From assembly GCA_002839355.1 (NCBI GenBank), contig PGXW01000014.1, positions 1-58,520 of the forward strand: a stretch of 58,520 nt of DNA, in the 5' to 3' direction. The notes below the pieces were generated by a model. The model worked only from the letters and a program-made list of their open reading frames with translations, searched no databases and was not told the origin of the DNA. Source of the stretch: Spirochaetae bacterium HGW-Spirochaetae-2 (GTDB lineage: Bacteria; Spirochaetota; Spirochaetia; Sphaerochaetales; Sphaerochaetaceae). How positions within the stretch are numbered: the first letter of the stretch is position 1; every line of letters starts with the position of its first letter. Positions 57,585 through 58,520 of the stretch are shown here, in pieces. Both the position numbers and the translations under genes were made by a program.

Positions 57585-58520
57585 CTAAGTCTGTGGCGGC
57601 AACTTCTCCAAAGAGCGGGCAAACGCTGTGACCGCTTGCGCAAATTCATCCATTGCCTGTTCGTATGTGCCGCTGCTTCCGATAGGACAGCCCGCGGCGG
57701 CCAGGGAATCCACCGGATAGCGCGAACCACCACGTTTCAACAAGGCCAGGTAGCTTTCGATGGCCTCCGGGTCACGTGCAACCAGTTTGTCCGCCAGTAC
57801 CAGCGAAGCTGCAGCACCCACCGGGTACGTGTAGACGTAGTATGCCTGGTAGAAATGGCCGATAGTGAGGAATTCCAAGTCGCTGAGCGGATCGAAGTCG
57901 ACATCCGGACCGTAATAGTGCACAAGTAGATCCCGATACAGCGAGCGCATGGTCTCGAGGGTAAACGGTCGTCCTTCCTCCTCGCCACACTGCACCTGGT
58001 GCTCGAAATCGGCCAGCATGGTCTGCCGCAGCAATTTCGCAAGCATGCCTTCCACCTGTTGTTCCAACAGAAACGCCTTTCGTTGCACATCGGTTTCCCG
58101 ATCGATCAGGTACGATGCGAGCAACCGTTCGTGGACATTGGCCACCGTCTCCGCCTCGAGGATCGAATAGGCATACCGCGAGAATGGATTGTGGCGGATG
58201 CTGTACCACGTGTGCATGGCATGCGCACCCTCATGTGCCATCGTGAACAGGCTCTGCAGCACATCTTCCTTGTAGTTCAGCAACACGGCGGGATCCGACA
58301 GGTAGCATGAGGCGGTGAATGCACCGGAGTGCTTGCCCTCATTCCCGTACCGGTCGACCCACCCGTCGAGCAGCCCTAGCTCCAATGTATCGCAAAAATC
58401 CCGTCCCAGCATGGAAACCGATGCGCACACCAGACCGACCGCCTCATCATAGGGAATGTGTACGGGTGATGCCTTCACGATCGGCACAAAAAGATCGTAT
58501 GGCTTCAACCGGTCCAATCC
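57585..58520 (-). CDS. pepF: M3 family oligoendopeptidase, PepF-like, N-terminus outside the window
   Basis: The visible 312 codons are the C-terminal catalytic half of an M3 metallopeptidase. The zinc motif is MAHEGAHAMHTWYS (HExxH, with glutamate as catalytic base), and the third ligand is in ILEAETVANVHERLL. GNEGKHSGAFTASCYLSDPAVLLNYKEDVLQSLFT before it and GHFYQAYYVYTYPVGAAASLVLADKLV after it are typical of PepF. The usual length is about 600 residues, so some 280 N-terminal residues lie beyond the right edge; the methionine at 58517 is internal. It probably degrades cytoplasmic oligopeptides. It converges on the 53-residue protein gene. Confidence 0.93.
   Translation of the reverse strand, partial: GLDRLKPYDLFVPIVKASPVHIPYDEAVGLVCASVSMLGRDFCDTLELGLLDGWVDRYGNEGKHSGAFTASCYLSDPAVLLNYKEDVLQSLFTMAHEGAHAMHTWYSIRHNPFSRYAYSILEAETVANVHERLLASYLIDRETDVQRKAFLLEQQVEGMLAKLLRQTMLADFEHQVQCGEEEGRPFTLETMRSLYRDLLVHYYGPDVDFDPLSDLEFLTIGHFYQAYYVYTYPVGAAASLVLADKLVARDPEAIESYLALLKRGGSRYPVDSLAAAGCPIGSSGTYEQAMDEFAQAVTAFARSLEKLPPQT

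Noticed and set aside
1-58520. CRISPR arrays, tRNA or rRNA genes, insertion sequences and phage attachment sites.
   Set aside because: No regularly spaced repeats, no T-arm-like GGTTCGAATCC in a tRNA context, no transposase or integrase frames were seen on either strand.

Overview
The window is about 58.5 kb of bacterial chromosome of middling GC, densely coded on both strands. I saw no rRNA, tRNA, CRISPR array, insertion sequence or prophage. Signal-peptide beta-barrel proteins point to an envelope with an outer membrane. The MBX-type respiratory complex, FMN-binding and flavodoxin proteins, Fe-S proteins and lack of aerobic enzymes point to an anaerobic, fermentative lifestyle. A Sphaerochaeta-like spirochaete would fit, but that is a low-confidence inference from gene content, not from a marker gene.

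Region 1 (1-16 kb) holds accessory metabolism and transport: an aldehyde dehydrogenase with a DoxX-like protein, a cyclic-nucleotide-domain protein with a membrane partner, an FMN reductase, an outer-membrane protein, a TetR/lipase operon, an NMT1/SsuA-type ABC importer, a large PAS-GGDEF-HD-GYP protein, two MFS transporters, a DUF4180 protein and an AraC/GyrI regulator. Region 2 (16-31 kb) holds a HIT protein, a possible structured RNA (16379-16514), an FMN-binding protein, a MacB/FtsX-type ABC pair, a DinB-like protein, a stand-alone E2 acyltransferase domain, a flavodoxin, and four more c-di-GMP proteins (21.5-29.3 kb).

Region 3 (30.4-38 kb) is an Fbp/Afu-type ABC importer operon. Its second permease is fused to a PAS plus LytS-type histidine kinase and is followed by a LytTR response regulator. 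Three GTTC-centred direct repeats with an exact 21-bp period lie just upstream of a good promoter in front of the operon. This looks like a self-contained circuit in which a transporter-like protein does the sensing, comparable in logic to UhpC/UhpB but in one polypeptide. TrkH/TrkA potassium uptake follows.

Region 4 (40.2-51.6 kb) is a 12-gene operon in the order of archaeal mbx/mbs (Mrp E, F, G, D, E+F, C, two joined MrpD modules, then M, J, K, L, N). The L subunit keeps the N-terminal CxxC but lacks the C-terminal nickel-binding CxxC, and J has three of the four usual cluster cysteines, so this is an MBX/MBS-like complex and not a hydrogenase. The final N subunit is fused to a GltD/NfnB-like FAD-NAD(P)H oxidoreductase, which suggests ferredoxin:NAD(P) electron transfer coupled to ion pumping. 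An ArsR regulator ends the operon, and a 9-8-9 bp palindrome covers the operon's -10 box.

Region 5 (52.6-57.5 kb) is the most unusual: a MarR-controlled cassette with an ArsM-like methyltransferase, a 31-residue Cys-Cys peptide gene, a perfect 10-bp hairpin, a full radical SAM/SPASM maturase, a thioredoxin/thioredoxin-reductase fusion and a DUF1847 protein. I read it as a ribosomally made, post-translationally modified peptide (RiPP) system with built-in redox chemistry. A 53-residue protein with its own promoter and a truncated PepF-like peptidase gene end the window.
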